Below, piece by piece: positions 8,750-17,957 of a stretch of DNA of 64,000 bases. Below the pieces are notes generated by a model. The model was not told where the DNA came from, ran no database searches, and was given only the letters and a program-made list of their open reading frames with translations. The stretch comes from Methylobacteriaceae bacterium (lineage in GTDB: Bacteria; Pseudomonadota; Alphaproteobacteria; Rhizobiales; Beijerinckiaceae). The DNA is taken from NCBI GenBank assembly GCA_020638135.1, contig JACKJE010000003.1, positions 135,367 through 199,366 of the forward strand, given 5' to 3'. Position 1 is the stretch's first letter, and the number at the start of each line of letters is the position of its first letter. A program made the translations under genes and the position numbers.

Positions 8750-9826
8750 ATGAATATGCAACAACGAATTGGACGGACAATCTTTACGGTCGCCTGCGCG
8801 CTGATCGCCGCGCAGCCTGGCTTTGCGCGCGACGCCGCGAATAAGGCGCCGGCGGCTGGCGTTAACCTGTCCGGCGGCGAATTCGGCCAGCCCTCCGGCA
8901 AGGTCGAAAAGGACTTTCATTTCCCCTCCGACGCTGAATTCGCCTGGGCGCAAAAGAAAGGCTTCGCCTTCGTGCGCCTGCCCTTCATGTGGGAACGGCT
9001 GCAGCCGGCGCTCGAGAAGGATTTCGACGCCGAGCACCTGGGACTTCTGGTCGCAACCGTCGAACGCGCGCGCGCGAAAAAGCTGGCGGTCGTTCTCGAT
9101 GTCCACAATTATGGCCGCTGGCGCGGCGGGCCGGTCGGCGGCGATATCGTTCCCGATCGCGCCTTCGCCGACCTCTGGCGCAGGCTTGCGCGGAAATTCG
9201 GCGGACAGGCCGACGTCGCTTTCGGCCTGATGAACGAACCGCACGACATGCCGGCCGCCGCCTGGGCGAAATCGGCGCAGGCCGCCATCGACGCCATTCG
9301 CGCGACCGGCGCCTGCAATCTCGTGCTCGTGCCCGGCGTCAACTGGACCGGCGCGCACAGCTGGACGAAGGAGAGCGAACACGGCGTCAATGGCGAAGCC
9401 ATGCGTACAATCCAGGACAAGGGCGCCCATGCCTTCGAATTCCACCAATATCTCGACGCAGACTGGTCGGGCTCGAGCGGCCAATGCCGCAAGAAGGACG
9501 AGGTCGTCGCCGCCCTGTCGGTCGCGACGAACTGGTTGCGCGAAAACAAGCGCAAGGGCTTTCTCGGCGAGTTCGGCGCCGGCGACAGCGAGCAATGCCG
9601 CGAAGGGCTCGACGCCATGCTCGCGCATATGGCCGATAATGCCGACGTCTGGACCGGTTGGGCCTATTGGGCGGCGGGCGCCTGGTGGCCGAAGGACTAT
9701 CCGCTGTCGATCGAACCGAAGGACGGCGAGGACCGACCGCAGATGAAAGTCCTCGCCAAATGGATCGGCCGCGCCGCCCTGCCGAACGCCTGCCCGCGCG
9801 CTCGCCCGCAGAAAAAGAAGAAATAG
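8750..9826 (+). CDS. Secreted glycoside hydrolase family 5 (cellulase-like endoglycanase)
   Basis: The 358-residue protein has a signal peptide (about 1-26, ending PGFARDA) and a TIM-barrel GH5 domain. Catalytic landmarks are visible: the acid/base Glu in MNEPHD (Glu163), the nucleophile Glu in FLGEFGAG (Glu274), the RLPFMWERLQ strand and LDVHNYGRW. GH5 enzymes hydrolyse beta-1,4 or related linkages in glucans and mannans. Within a Wzx/Wzy locus such an enzyme usually trims or releases the polymer, as ExsH/ExoK-type glycanases do. The C-terminus ends in a short basic tail, RPQKKKK. It is convergent with the GT4 gene, with a 3-base gap. Confidence 0.9.
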   Translation: MNMQQRIGRTIFTVACALIAAQPGFARDAANKAPAAGVNLSGGEFGQPSGKVEKDFHFPSDAEFAWAQKKGFAFVRLPFMWERLQPALEKDFDAEHLGLLVATVERARAKKLAVVLDVHNYGRWRGGPVGGDIVPDRAFADLWRRLARKFGGQADVAFGLMNEPHDMPAAAWAKSAQAAIDAIRATGACNLVLVPGVNWTGAHSWTKESEHGVNGEAMRTIQDKGAHAFEFHQYLDADWSGSSGQCRKKDEVVAALSVATNWLRENKRKGFLGEFGAGDSEQCREGLDAMLAHMADNADVWTGWAYWAAGAWWPKDYPLSIEPKDGEDRPQMKVLAKWIGRAALPNACPRARPQKKKK

Positions 9827-9829
9827 CCG

Positions 9830-10939
9830 TCAGCGCGCCGCTTGCGCGTACACCTGCATGTAACGCTCCGCCACATCAGGCCAGGCGAAGGGCTGGGCAG
9901 CCGCCACAAGGCGCGCGCGCGTGGCGGCGGGATCGCCGGCAAGCCGCGCCTGCGCCGCGACAATCGCCGCAGCTGCTTTGGCGGGCTGCGCATAGTCGGT
10001 CAGAACCACGTCCGACACGCGCTCGGCGAAAGACTTGAAGGCGGCGTTCGCCTCGACGACCGGCAGCAGGCCGGCGCTCAGCGCCTCGATCAGCGAAATG
10101 CCGAAGCCTTCGTGTACGCTGGCGCTGACGAACAGGCTCGCGCCGGAGATGATCCGTGCGATCTCGGCATTGCTCGCCCCGACATGCAGCCGCACGCGCG
10201 CTTCGAGCCCACGCTTTGCAAGCTCCGCGGCCAGCGTCTCGCGCGTCCAGTCGAATTCGCCGCCGATCAGATCGAGCGAAAACTCCGGATCGATCTTGCC
10301 GAGCTCCGCCATGGCGTCGAGCAGGCGATCAGGCTTCTTGTTGAAGGAAAACCGCCCGATCGCGACCAGATTCTTCGTCGCCGTGCGGCTCCCTCGATCC
10401 GCGAACTTGGAAATGTCGACGCCATTCTCGATCAGCACGAGATTGTCGCGCGCGACCGCCGAGAACATTTCGAAATCGGGTTTGCTGCAGGCCACGATCC
10501 GCGCGTAGCCGCGCGCCGCCGCCCGCGTGATCGTCGCAAACCACAGGCGCTTCAACCGCGCATGGGCGTCGGTGTGAAAAAAGCCGCCATGCGTCGTCGC
10601 CACCATCGGCCGGCGGTGCAGCGGACGGGTGAAACTCATGAAATCGAAGAAGAAGTCGATGGCGTGGACATGCACGACATCGGCGTCGCGCACATGGCCG
10701 AGCACGGCCGGCGCGAACGGATAGCGCATCGAGCCGCGATAGGGAAAGCGCAGCACCTGCGCCCCCATCCAGTCCTCGCGCGCGACGAGGCGCGTGTCCG
10801 GATCGGTGAAGATGCGGTCGAGCGTCAGCACGCGCACATCGTGGCCGGCGCGGACCTGCGCCTCCACGAGCTGGGCGACCACTTCCTCGATCCCGCCGAG
10901 GCCCGGCGGGAACTGCCGCGTGACATGAACGATCCGCAT
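9830..10939 (-). CDS. Glycosyltransferase family 4 (GT-B fold)
   Basis: A predicted 369-residue cytosolic or membrane-associated retaining glycosyltransferase. The N-terminal acceptor half starts MRIVHVTRQFPPGLGGIEEVV, with the GGIE loop typical of GT4. The C-terminal donor half carries GRFSFNKKPDRLLDA and the ASVHEGFGISLIEALSAGLLPVV motif, containing the E-x7-E pair (EGFGISLIE) that binds the nucleotide-sugar. It would add one sugar during repeat-unit assembly; donor and acceptor are unknown. Its start is divergent from the GT2 gene, about 100 bases away. Confidence 0.92.
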   Translation of the reverse strand: MRIVHVTRQFPPGLGGIEEVVAQLVEAQVRAGHDVRVLTLDRIFTDPDTRLVAREDWMGAQVLRFPYRGSMRYPFAPAVLGHVRDADVVHVHAIDFFFDFMSFTRPLHRRPMVATTHGGFFHTDAHARLKRLWFATITRAAARGYARIVACSKPDFEMFSAVARDNLVLIENGVDISKFADRGSRTATKNLVAIGRFSFNKKPDRLLDAMAELGKIDPEFSLDLIGGEFDWTRETLAAELAKRGLEARVRLHVGASNAEIARIISGASLFVSASVHEGFGISLIEALSAGLLPVVEANAAFKSFAERVSDVVLTDYAQPAKAAAAIVAAQARLAGDPAATRARLVAAAQPFAWPDVAERYMQVYAQAAR

Positions 10940-11042
10940 ACCGGCCGCTGTTCACCCAATCGCAAGTCGAAGCCGGCAATATGCCGTCAACCCCGCAAGA
11001 AAGTCTGAACGGCCGGACCGGCCGGCGCGAAACGAGACATCC

Positions 11043-11915
11043 TTGATCGAAACCGCGGCCCCGCGCCTCTCCCTCCTGTGCTGCACGGTCGGCCGCACCG
11101 ACAAGCTCGACCGGCTCCTGGCCTCGCTCGCCCGTCAGACTTTTCGCGACTTCGAACTCGTCGTCGTCGACCAGAACGAACCCGGCGCGCTCGATCCGGT
11201 GCTCGCCCCCTATCTCGAACGGCTGGATATCCGCCACGTCCGCTCCGAGCGCGGCCTGTCGCGCGCGCGCAACGTCGGGCTCTCGCATTGTCGGGCGAAA
11301 ATCGTCGCCTTTCCGGACGATGATTGCTGGTATCCCGACGCTCTCGCCGAACAGATCGTCGCCCTGTTCGACGCCGATGCCGGCGCCGGCGTCTTCACCG
11401 GCCGCACGGTCGATGCGGCGGGCGCGGATTCGCTCGGCCTGTTTCTCGAGGCCGACGCCGCAATCACGAAATCCAATGTCTGGCTGATCGGCAATTCGAA
11501 TTCACTCTTCATCCGCACCGAAATCGCGCGAGAGATCGGCGGCTTCGACGAAAGCCTCGGCGTCGGCGCGCCGACGCCCTTCAAGTCGGGCGAAGAAACC
11601 GATTTCCTGCTGCGCGCTCTGGCGACCGGCGCGCGCGGTTTCTATCGCCGCGATCTCCTCGTCCATCACGATCAGGCGCCGGTCGGCGGCGCGGGCGGCG
11701 TGGCGCGCGCGCAGGATTATGCGCGCGGTTTCGGCCGCGTCCTGCGACTGCACGGTTATGGCGCGCCCTATCTGGCGATGCGCGTCATCCGCACGTCGGC
11801 GCGCGCGGCTCTGGCGCTGGCGACCGGCGATATGGCGACCGCGCGCTACAAGGCGCTGTGGGCGCTCGGCACATTCAAGGGGTTTATTGCGCCTCTTCCA
11901 GGACGCGGAGCCTGA
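11043..11915 (+). CDS. Glycosyltransferase family 2 (GT-A fold)
   Basis: A predicted 290-residue inverting glycosyltransferase. It starts with a beta strand, LSLLCCTVGRTDKLDRLLASL, then has VVVDQNEP, RGLSRARNVGL and the metal-binding FPDDDCW (Asp92-94), a typical GT2 set. A C-terminal hydrophobic stretch may associate with the membrane. The start is TTG 11043; no better in-frame ATG is present before the first strand. Its 3' end overlaps the 3' end of the convergent GT26 gene by 32 bases. The sugar added is unknown. Confidence 0.9.
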   Translation: MIETAAPRLSLLCCTVGRTDKLDRLLASLARQTFRDFELVVVDQNEPGALDPVLAPYLERLDIRHVRSERGLSRARNVGLSHCRAKIVAFPDDDCWYPDALAEQIVALFDADAGAGVFTGRTVDAAGADSLGLFLEADAAITKSNVWLIGNSNSLFIRTEIAREIGGFDESLGVGAPTPFKSGEETDFLLRALATGARGFYRRDLLVHHDQAPVGGAGGVARAQDYARGFGRVLRLHGYGAPYLAMRVIRTSARAALALATGDMATARYKALWALGTFKGFIAPLPGRGA

Positions 11916-12663
11916 GCACGGCGATCAGGAAGGCCGCCGTCTCGATCGTATAGCGGCGCAGCAGGCGGCCGGGCTCCTGCGCGACACGGAAGGCCCATTC
12001 GAGCCGCGCCCGACGCATCCAGACCGGCGCGCGCGCGACGCGCTCGGCGGTGAAATCGAACAGGGCGCCGACGCCGAACATCGCTTTGGCGCCCAATGTG
12101 TCGAAATGGCGCGCGATGAACAGTTCCTGTTGCGGATTGCCGAGCGCGACCAGCAGGATGTCGGGCCTGGCGGCCGCCGTCGCGCGCACCACGTCCTCTT
12201 CCTCTTCGGAGCGGAAGAAGCCATGGCGCGCGCCGACGAATTCCAGATGCGGGAAGCGTTCGGCGAAACGGCGGCTCGCCTCCTCCGCGACGCCGGGCGC
12301 TGCGCCGATCAGATAGATGCGCGTCGCCTTCGGCAGATCGGCGAACAGTGCAGGCACGAAGTCGGTGCCGTTCAGATTTTCGGGAAACCCGCGCCGCTCG
12401 AGAATGCGCACGGCGATCTCGAGCCCGATCCCGTCATTGACCACGCAGAACCGGCCCAAAGCCTCCTGATAGGCGCGGTCGCGCAGCGCGATTTCAGCCG
12501 TGTGCGCGTTGCAGAACGCCACCGCCAGGGGCGCGGCGCCCGGCGCCAGCGCGTCGAGCACGCGTTGCGTCAGCGCCTTGCTCGTCGTGCGCTCGACGTT
12601 CAGCGCGCCGATGGCGGCGAAATCGGATCGTGATGCGGACTGCTGCGGTTCGGCTTGCGACAT
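11884..12663 (-). CDS. WecG/TagA/CpsF family glycosyltransferase (GT26)
   Basis: A predicted 259-residue enzyme of the GT26 family, which adds ManNAc, ManNAcA, Glc or related residues to lipid-linked acceptors. Family landmarks are the FCNAHTAEIAL region, VVNDGIGLEIAVRILERRG, LNGTDFVPAL, YLIGAAPGVAEEA and ILLVALGNPQQELFI, followed by GVGALFDFTAERVARAPVWMRRARLEWAFR. I chose ATG 12663 (MSQAEPQQ); ATG 12723 would add 20 residues without family similarity. It is convergent with the GT2 gene, overlapping its end by 32 bases, and divergent from the second GumC-like gene. Confidence 0.92.
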   Translation of the reverse strand: MSQAEPQQSASRSDFAAIGALNVERTTSKALTQRVLDALAPGAAPLAVAFCNAHTAEIALRDRAYQEALGRFCVVNDGIGLEIAVRILERRGFPENLNGTDFVPALFADLPKATRIYLIGAAPGVAEEASRRFAERFPHLEFVGARHGFFRSEEEEDVVRATAAARPDILLVALGNPQQELFIARHFDTLGAKAMFGVGALFDFTAERVARAPVWMRRARLEWAFRVAQEPGRLLRRYTIETAAFLIAVLRLRVLEEAQ

Positions 12664-12830
12664 GGCGCCCCAAAATGGATCACGGGTTCGACGTGATCGC
12701 TGTCCCAGCAGGGGCGGCGCCATATGCCGGCGCGCTTCCGTTGGCCGATCCAGAAAAACGCGGTTTGGGAAACGAAACGTAAAGATCGAGCGGGCAATGT
12801 GGCGCCAACGTGCATTGGTACAGGTGAATT

Positions 12831-14855
12831 TTGTCCTACGCGGTCGAGAGGATCGCCGTCGCAGAGCGAACAGCCGACCTCGCCCCGGGGCGCAGGACGG
12901 CCGCCGAACTGCGTCTGGACGCCGAGGCGATCCTGCGCCGCAATTGGCGGCTGATTCTGGCCACGACGGTCGCCACCCTGCTGTTCGGCCTCGCCTTCGC
13001 CGTGCTGACGCCGGCCAAATACAAATCCTCGGCGCAATTGCTGGTCGATCCGCGCGGCCTGCAGATTCTCAAGAACGACATCACCCGCACGCCCGAGAAC
13101 GCCGACGGCAATCTCGTCGACGTCGAGAACCAGCGCTACATCCTCCTGTCGCGCTCGATCCTCGGCGCGGTGGTCGATCATGAGAAGCTCGCCGAAAATG
13201 ACGCTTTCGGCGGCCGGGCGCCGGGCCTGATGTCGCGCCTGTTCGGCGCTTTCGGCCGCCCGGCGGTCGACCGCCGCACCCGCGCGATCCAGACCCTCAG
13301 CGACATGGTGGAAGTCGTGCGCGGCGAACGCGCCTATGTGCTCGACGTCGTCGTCACCTCCAAGGATCCCGACGTTTCCGCAAAACTCGCCAATGTCATC
13401 GCGCGCACCTTCCTCGAAGCGCAGATCGACGCGCGTTCCGACGCCGCCAAGCGCGCGAGCGAGGAACTCTCCAAGCGCGCCGACGATCTTCGCCGCCAGG
13501 TGCAGAAGGCCGAAAAGGAAGTCGAACGCTTCCGCGCCGAACACGGACTCGTTCAGACCGCGACCGGACGCCCGCTCGCCGAGCAGCAGATTTCCGACCT
13601 GTCGACGCAGCTCGGCCTCGTGCGCGGCCGCATCGCCGACGCGCAGGCGCGCGTCGACGCAGTCAACAAGTTCCGCAGGTCCGGCCAGAATGTGGAGGCG
13701 CTGAGCGAGGCGCTCAACGCGCCGACCATCGTCAGCCTGCGCGCGCAATATGCGCAGGCCGCCCAGCAGGCGGCTTCGCTCGCCACCCAGCTCGGCCCGC
13801 GCCATCCAGCCCTCATGCAGGCGCAGGAGCAGGCGCGCGACGCGCGGCGCCTGATCTCCGCCGAACTCGACCGGATCGCCGAAGCGGCCAAGACCGATCT
13901 CGCCCGCGCCAAGGCGAGCGAAGCCTCGCTGCTCAAACAGAGCGGCGCCGTGCGCACCGTCAACGACAGCGACGGCTCGGCGCTGGTGCAGTTGCGCGAT
14001 CTCGAACGCGCGGCAGAAGCCAATCGCGTCGTCTATCAATCCTTCCTCGGACGCGCCAAGGAACTCGGCGAGAGCCAGAACATCGACACGGCCAACGCCC
14101 GCGTCATCTCGCCGGCCGTGCCGGCGCTCAAGCCTGCGGGCGCGCCTGCTTCGCTGATCCTGGCGGGCTCGCTGCTGTTCGGCCTCGTGCTCGGCTCCGG
14201 CCTCGCCTATGCGCGCGAGCGGCTCGACGGCGCCATCCGCTCGCGCCGCGATCTCGCTGCGCTGACCGGATTGCCCATTCTCGCCCTCCTGCCGCTCTCC
14301 GCGCCCGCCGCAAAAGGCAAGGGTGAACTCGTCCCCGATCAGGCGGCCTTCCGCCGTTTGCTCGCGCGCGTGCGCCCCGAGCCGCGCCGCGGCGAGAAGA
14401 CCGTCGCCTTCGTCGGCCTTGCCGGCGACAGGACGGCGACCGAAATCATCGTCACGCTGGCCGAATACGCGCGCTGGGAAAAATTCGACGTCGCTGTCGT
14501 GGCGAGCGGCGACACTGATAAGGTCGCCGGCGCGCTGGAGACCAAGGGTCGGCGCGTTCTCGGGCGCGGCAATGTCGAGGTCGCGCGCCTCGCCGACATT
14601 TCCATCGGCGCCCGCGCCGCGCTCCGGCGGTTCCAGCAGATCGTGGCGCGCGCCGATTTCGTGCTCGTCGACGCGCCCGCGCCGATCGACGACCCGGACG
14701 CGTCCGTCGCGCTCGATCTCGCCGATCGCATCGTGCTCGTGCTGCGCGCAGGCAATATCGACCGCGCGCATCTGCAAGCCACCTTCGACACGCTCGCCGA
14801 TTATGACGACAGGCTCGCGGGCCTCGTGCTCGTCGGCGACCTGCCGGCAGCCTGA
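12831..14855 (+). CDS. GumC/ExoP-like polysaccharide co-polymerase, P-loop degenerate
   Basis: The 674-residue protein has the Wzz layout: cytoplasmic N-terminus, membrane segment about 42-62 (LILATTVATLLFGLAFAVL), the Wzz motif YKSSAQLLVDPRGL, a long periplasmic coiled coil (about 200-420), and a second membrane segment about 440-460 after the Pro-rich VPALKPAGAPASLIL. The C-terminal ~190 residues sit where ExoP/Wzc carry a tyrosine kinase. At the Walker A position it reads GLAGDRTATE, lacking GK[ST], while a Walker B-like FVLVDAPAP remains. It also lacks a terminal Tyr cluster. It therefore probably sets chain length without ATP-dependent autophosphorylation. The start is TTG 12831 after CAGGTGAATT. 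The polymerase gene follows 5 bases downstream. Confidence 0.87.
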   Translation: MSYAVERIAVAERTADLAPGRRTAAELRLDAEAILRRNWRLILATTVATLLFGLAFAVLTPAKYKSSAQLLVDPRGLQILKNDITRTPENADGNLVDVENQRYILLSRSILGAVVDHEKLAENDAFGGRAPGLMSRLFGAFGRPAVDRRTRAIQTLSDMVEVVRGERAYVLDVVVTSKDPDVSAKLANVIARTFLEAQIDARSDAAKRASEELSKRADDLRRQVQKAEKEVERFRAEHGLVQTATGRPLAEQQISDLSTQLGLVRGRIADAQARVDAVNKFRRSGQNVEALSEALNAPTIVSLRAQYAQAAQQAASLATQLGPRHPALMQAQEQARDARRLISAELDRIAEAAKTDLARAKASEASLLKQSGAVRTVNDSDGSALVQLRDLERAAEANRVVYQSFLGRAKELGESQNIDTANARVISPAVPALKPAGAPASLILAGSLLFGLVLGSGLAYARERLDGAIRSRRDLAALTGLPILALLPLSAPAAKGKGELVPDQAAFRRLLARVRPEPRRGEKTVAFVGLAGDRTATEIIVTLAEYARWEKFDVAVVASGDTDKVAGALETKGRRVLGRGNVEVARLADISIGARAALRRFQQIVARADFVLVDAPAPIDDPDASVALDLADRIVLVLRAGNIDRAHLQATFDTLADYDDRLAGLVLVGDLPAA

Positions 14856-14860
14856 ACGCC

Positions 14861-16126
14861 ATGCGCGCGCGCGCCGCCGTCCCGCCGCATCCCGCCGTAG
14901 TCACGGACTGGCGTCCGCGTGTCCTGTCGGCCGTCGTGCTCGGCGCGATCCTGTTCAATTTCGCGCTCTGCTTCGTCAACACCAATCTGTTCCGCACAGG
15001 CGCCGCCATCGTCATCGGCTGCGAAATGGCGCTGATCGGCGTCACGCTCGCGTTGATCGCCGGGCGCACGTTCGATCTCTTCGTTATCCTCGGCGTCTAT
15101 GTCGCCTACACGCTGTTTCTCGCAGCCTTGCAGGGCTCGTTCGATCCAAAGCCCGCACGCGACCTGATGATCCCCGTCATCTTCTATTTCGCCGCGCGCG
15201 AACTCGGCTCGCGCGAGGACGGCGACAGGCTGGTATGGGCGGCGGTGTGGATCGTGCTCGTCGTCGGCCTGTTCGAATATGGCTTCCTCAAGCAGTTCGT
15301 GCGCCTGTTCGACATTCTCGGCTATTATGTCTCACGCGGCACCGTGCAGGCGGCCGCCGCCGAAATGTCGGGCGACCGCCTGTTTGCGTCGGGCATGCGC
15401 TACGAGGGCCGCACGCTCCTGCCGATGCTCGGCGAACATCGCGTGTCCTCGGTGTTTCTCGAACCCGTCTCGGTCGGCAATTTCGGCGCGATCTGCTTTT
15501 CCTGGATCGTGCTGCGCGACTGGGGACGACCGCTGCGCATGATGCTCCGCCTTCTGCCCGTCGTTGCCATCTTCACGCTCGCCGACGCGCGCTTCGGCCT
15601 GTCGATCTCGATTCTGTCGATCGCGACCTGCGCGTTCGCCGGTCTCACCGGCCGCGTGCTAGTCGCCGCCGCGCCCTTCGCCGTCATCGTCGCGCTCGCC
15701 TGGATCGGCTATACCTATCCCGATGTCGCCTGGGACAATACGTTGCGCGGCCGTATCCTGCTCGGCGGCCAGTTCCTGTCGAAGCTCGATGTCTACGACA
15801 TATTCGCGCTCGTCCCGAACTTCGCCTTCACGGCCGATTCCGGCTACGCCTACACGCTGGTGAAGATCGGGCTCGCGGGTTTTGTCGCCATGTGGCTGCT
15901 GTTCGCCTTCGCGCCCGCCCGCGACATTGTCGCCTGGCGCTACCGCGTCTTCGTGGCGGTCTATGTCACGCTGCTGCTGGTGATCTCCAACTCGATCTAT
16001 TCGATCAAGACGGCGGCGCTGTTGTGGTATCTCGTCGGCGCGCTCGACGCCAGGCAGAGCGCGCCATCGCTTGCGCCCACTCCCGTGCGCACGCCGTTGC
16101 GCCGTACGCGTCTGCGTCCCGCCTGA
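14861..16126 (+). CDS. Wzy-like polysaccharide polymerase / O-antigen ligase-type membrane protein
   Basis: A predicted 421-residue polytopic membrane protein with about 10-11 hydrophobic segments and a large extracytoplasmic loop around residues 155-210 (GTVQAAAAEMSGDRLFASG). It contains EHRVSSVFLEPVSVGNFG, similar in kind to the SxFxEP regions of Wzy/WaaL-type proteins. It follows the co-polymerase by 5 bases, which suggests a two-gene transcript for polymer length control and polymerisation. Such proteins have poorly conserved sequences, so function is inferred from topology and context. The tail after residue 400 is basic and Pro/Arg-rich. Confidence 0.78.
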   Translation: MRARAAVPPHPAVVTDWRPRVLSAVVLGAILFNFALCFVNTNLFRTGAAIVIGCEMALIGVTLALIAGRTFDLFVILGVYVAYTLFLAALQGSFDPKPARDLMIPVIFYFAARELGSREDGDRLVWAAVWIVLVVGLFEYGFLKQFVRLFDILGYYVSRGTVQAAAAEMSGDRLFASGMRYEGRTLLPMLGEHRVSSVFLEPVSVGNFGAICFSWIVLRDWGRPLRMMLRLLPVVAIFTLADARFGLSISILSIATCAFAGLTGRVLVAAAPFAVIVALAWIGYTYPDVAWDNTLRGRILLGGQFLSKLDVYDIFALVPNFAFTADSGYAYTLVKIGLAGFVAMWLLFAFAPARDIVAWRYRVFVAVYVTLLLVISNSIYSIKTAALLWYLVGALDARQSAPSLAPTPVRTPLRRTRLRPA

Positions 16127-16133
16127 GCAAAGA

Positions 16134-17957
16134 TCAGCGGCGCGCGTTCTGCGCGACATGCACGACGCGCATCGTTTCCGAAATCATCGTGGCGCTCGCC
16201 TGCGGCGGCGTCAGATTGTGATCGCAGCGCGCCATGCCGACCATGCGCACATTCGGATAGGCGGCGAGCCCCGCGCGATTCTTGCCGAAATAATCGTCGA
16301 TCTCGCCGAGCCCGTCGTCGCCGTCGCTGTAGCACAGCGTCGTCGTCACGTTGCGCGCGCGCAGAATATCGAAACGCCGCATGCATTCGGCATAGAGCGC
16401 GCCGCGCGGCCCTGCGGCGCCGAGATAGCGCATCGCAAGGACGCCGAGCCGGCGATACACGCGCTTGAGCGCATGAACGAAGCCCTGCCAGAGATCGGCC
16501 TCGCCGGCGAGCGCCTTGGCCATGCGCTCGCGCGTCAGCAGGCGCCCCACCGCCGGACCGATGCGGCGATTGCCGTAGCGTAGCGCCTGTTCCACGGATT
16601 CGGAGGGATCCCAGACGAGGCGATAGATATTCGCCGCCACCAGGCCCGACACGCGGCCATCGTTGATCGCGGCCTGCAATCCGACATAGGCGCCGCTGCA
16701 CACGCCAAACAGCACGACCGGCCCGAGGCCGAACTCCGTGACGAAATCGATTGCCTCGGTCACATCGAGCGCGGGCCAATCCGTGTAGAGCGTCTGCGCC
16801 GGCTGGCCGGGCCGCGGCGCGCTGTCGCCTATGCCTGCGAGATCGAAGCGCAGGCTCGCCACGCCCATATGCGCGAGCGCGCGGGCGTTCTCCACGCTCA
16901 TTCGCCGCCAGCCGATATGCGAATTGCGGCCGACGCTGATCATGATGACGACGGGCGTGCGCTCGGTGGCGACCGCGGGACGGCACAGCACGCCGAACAG
17001 ACGCTCGCCCTCGCCGAAACGCGCGGCGGTCTCGACAAAACCTTCGCCGACGACGACCGCGGCGCCTTCCGCGATTTCGGGCGCCGCGGTGTCGCCGGTC
17101 AGGCGCACGGGCGCAACCTCGCGCAGGGTGTCGATCACGCGCTCGAAGGCGGCGATCGGCGTCGTCGCCATGGTCGGACCCGCCATGATGTCGGCATAGC
17201 CCTGCAACGGGCAGTCGCGCACCTCCGCGCCGCCCGCGCCCAGTCGCGACACGAGTTCGCCGACGTCGATTTCCGGCCGGTCGGCCACGATACAAAATGT
17301 TCCGGCGACCGGCCGCAGACGGTCCAGATCGAGGCGGCGCGCCTGCGCGGCGAAGGCCTCGGGCATTACAAATCCCGCAACAGCGACATCGCCGGGCGCG
17401 ATCTGCTCGCTGCCGTCGTCGTCCGCCGCGACCATGGCGGCGAGCGCCTGTGTCTCCCTGATGTAGCGCCGCCCGGTCAGCGGCGAGGCAAGAAGAATGA
17501 CGCCCCTGGCCGCAAGCCCGCGCGCCGCGGCCTCCGCCGCCACGAGGCAGCCGAGGCCGAAGCCCGCGAGCACGATCTCGCGCGCGCCGCTGAGCCGTCT
17601 AAGCAGCGCGGCAGCCTCGACGACCGCGTCGATCCAGTCGTCGAGACCGCACGCGGCGAGGTCGGAGGCGGAATTGACGACGCCCGGATAGTCGAAGCGC
17701 AGCGTCGGATAGCCGGCGGCGGCCAGCATGCCCGAAAATTCGACGCAGGAGCGGTGTGCGCACAGGGCCTCGTAGCCCCAGGAGGCGCAGAAAACGACGC
17801 CGATGTCGCCGGCGGCCGGGTGGTGGTAGGCGAAGCCGTCGAGAAAGGCGACAGGCGTCGCGACCGGACCGACGGCCGCAACGGCGCTCGCGGCGCGGAT
17901 GTGGCATGCCGCCTGTGGCGCAAGGCCGCTGACTGTGATGGCGTCGGTCCCGATCAT
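16134..17957 (-). CDS. Tandem alpha/beta-hydrolase protein of polysaccharide locus
   Basis: The 607-residue protein holds two alpha/beta-hydrolase domains. The first (about residues 25-230) has FDYPGVVNSA and the nucleophile elbow AGFGLGCL, where the expected Ser is Gly, so it should be inactive. The second (about 310-600) has SVGRNSHIGWRR, RFDLAGIGDS, and the elbow FGVCSGAY with Cys in the nucleophile position, as in dienelactone hydrolases. Late acid and His candidates are CYSDGDDG and ARCDHNLTPP. It may deacylate or acyl-modify the polymer, but that is inference. ATG 17957 is chosen; TTG 17999 is an alternative. It is convergent with the polymerase gene. Confidence 0.72.
   Translation of the reverse strand: MIGTDAITVSGLAPQAACHIRAASAVAAVGPVATPVAFLDGFAYHHPAAGDIGVVFCASWGYEALCAHRSCVEFSGMLAAAGYPTLRFDYPGVVNSASDLAACGLDDWIDAVVEAAALLRRLSGAREIVLAGFGLGCLVAAEAAARGLAARGVILLASPLTGRRYIRETQALAAMVAADDDGSEQIAPGDVAVAGFVMPEAFAAQARRLDLDRLRPVAGTFCIVADRPEIDVGELVSRLGAGGAEVRDCPLQGYADIMAGPTMATTPIAAFERVIDTLREVAPVRLTGDTAAPEIAEGAAVVVGEGFVETAARFGEGERLFGVLCRPAVATERTPVVIMISVGRNSHIGWRRMSVENARALAHMGVASLRFDLAGIGDSAPRPGQPAQTLYTDWPALDVTEAIDFVTEFGLGPVVLFGVCSGAYVGLQAAINDGRVSGLVAANIYRLVWDPSESVEQALRYGNRRIGPAVGRLLTRERMAKALAGEADLWQGFVHALKRVYRRLGVLAMRYLGAAGPRGALYAECMRRFDILRARNVTTTLCYSDGDDGLGEIDDYFGKNRAGLAAYPNVRMVGMARCDHNLTPPQASATMISETMRVVHVAQNARR

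Noticed and set aside
12600..14777. 725-residue leftward open frame over the second GumC-like gene
   Set aside because: Shadow of the co-polymerase; its composition is typical of an antisense frame in high-GC DNA.
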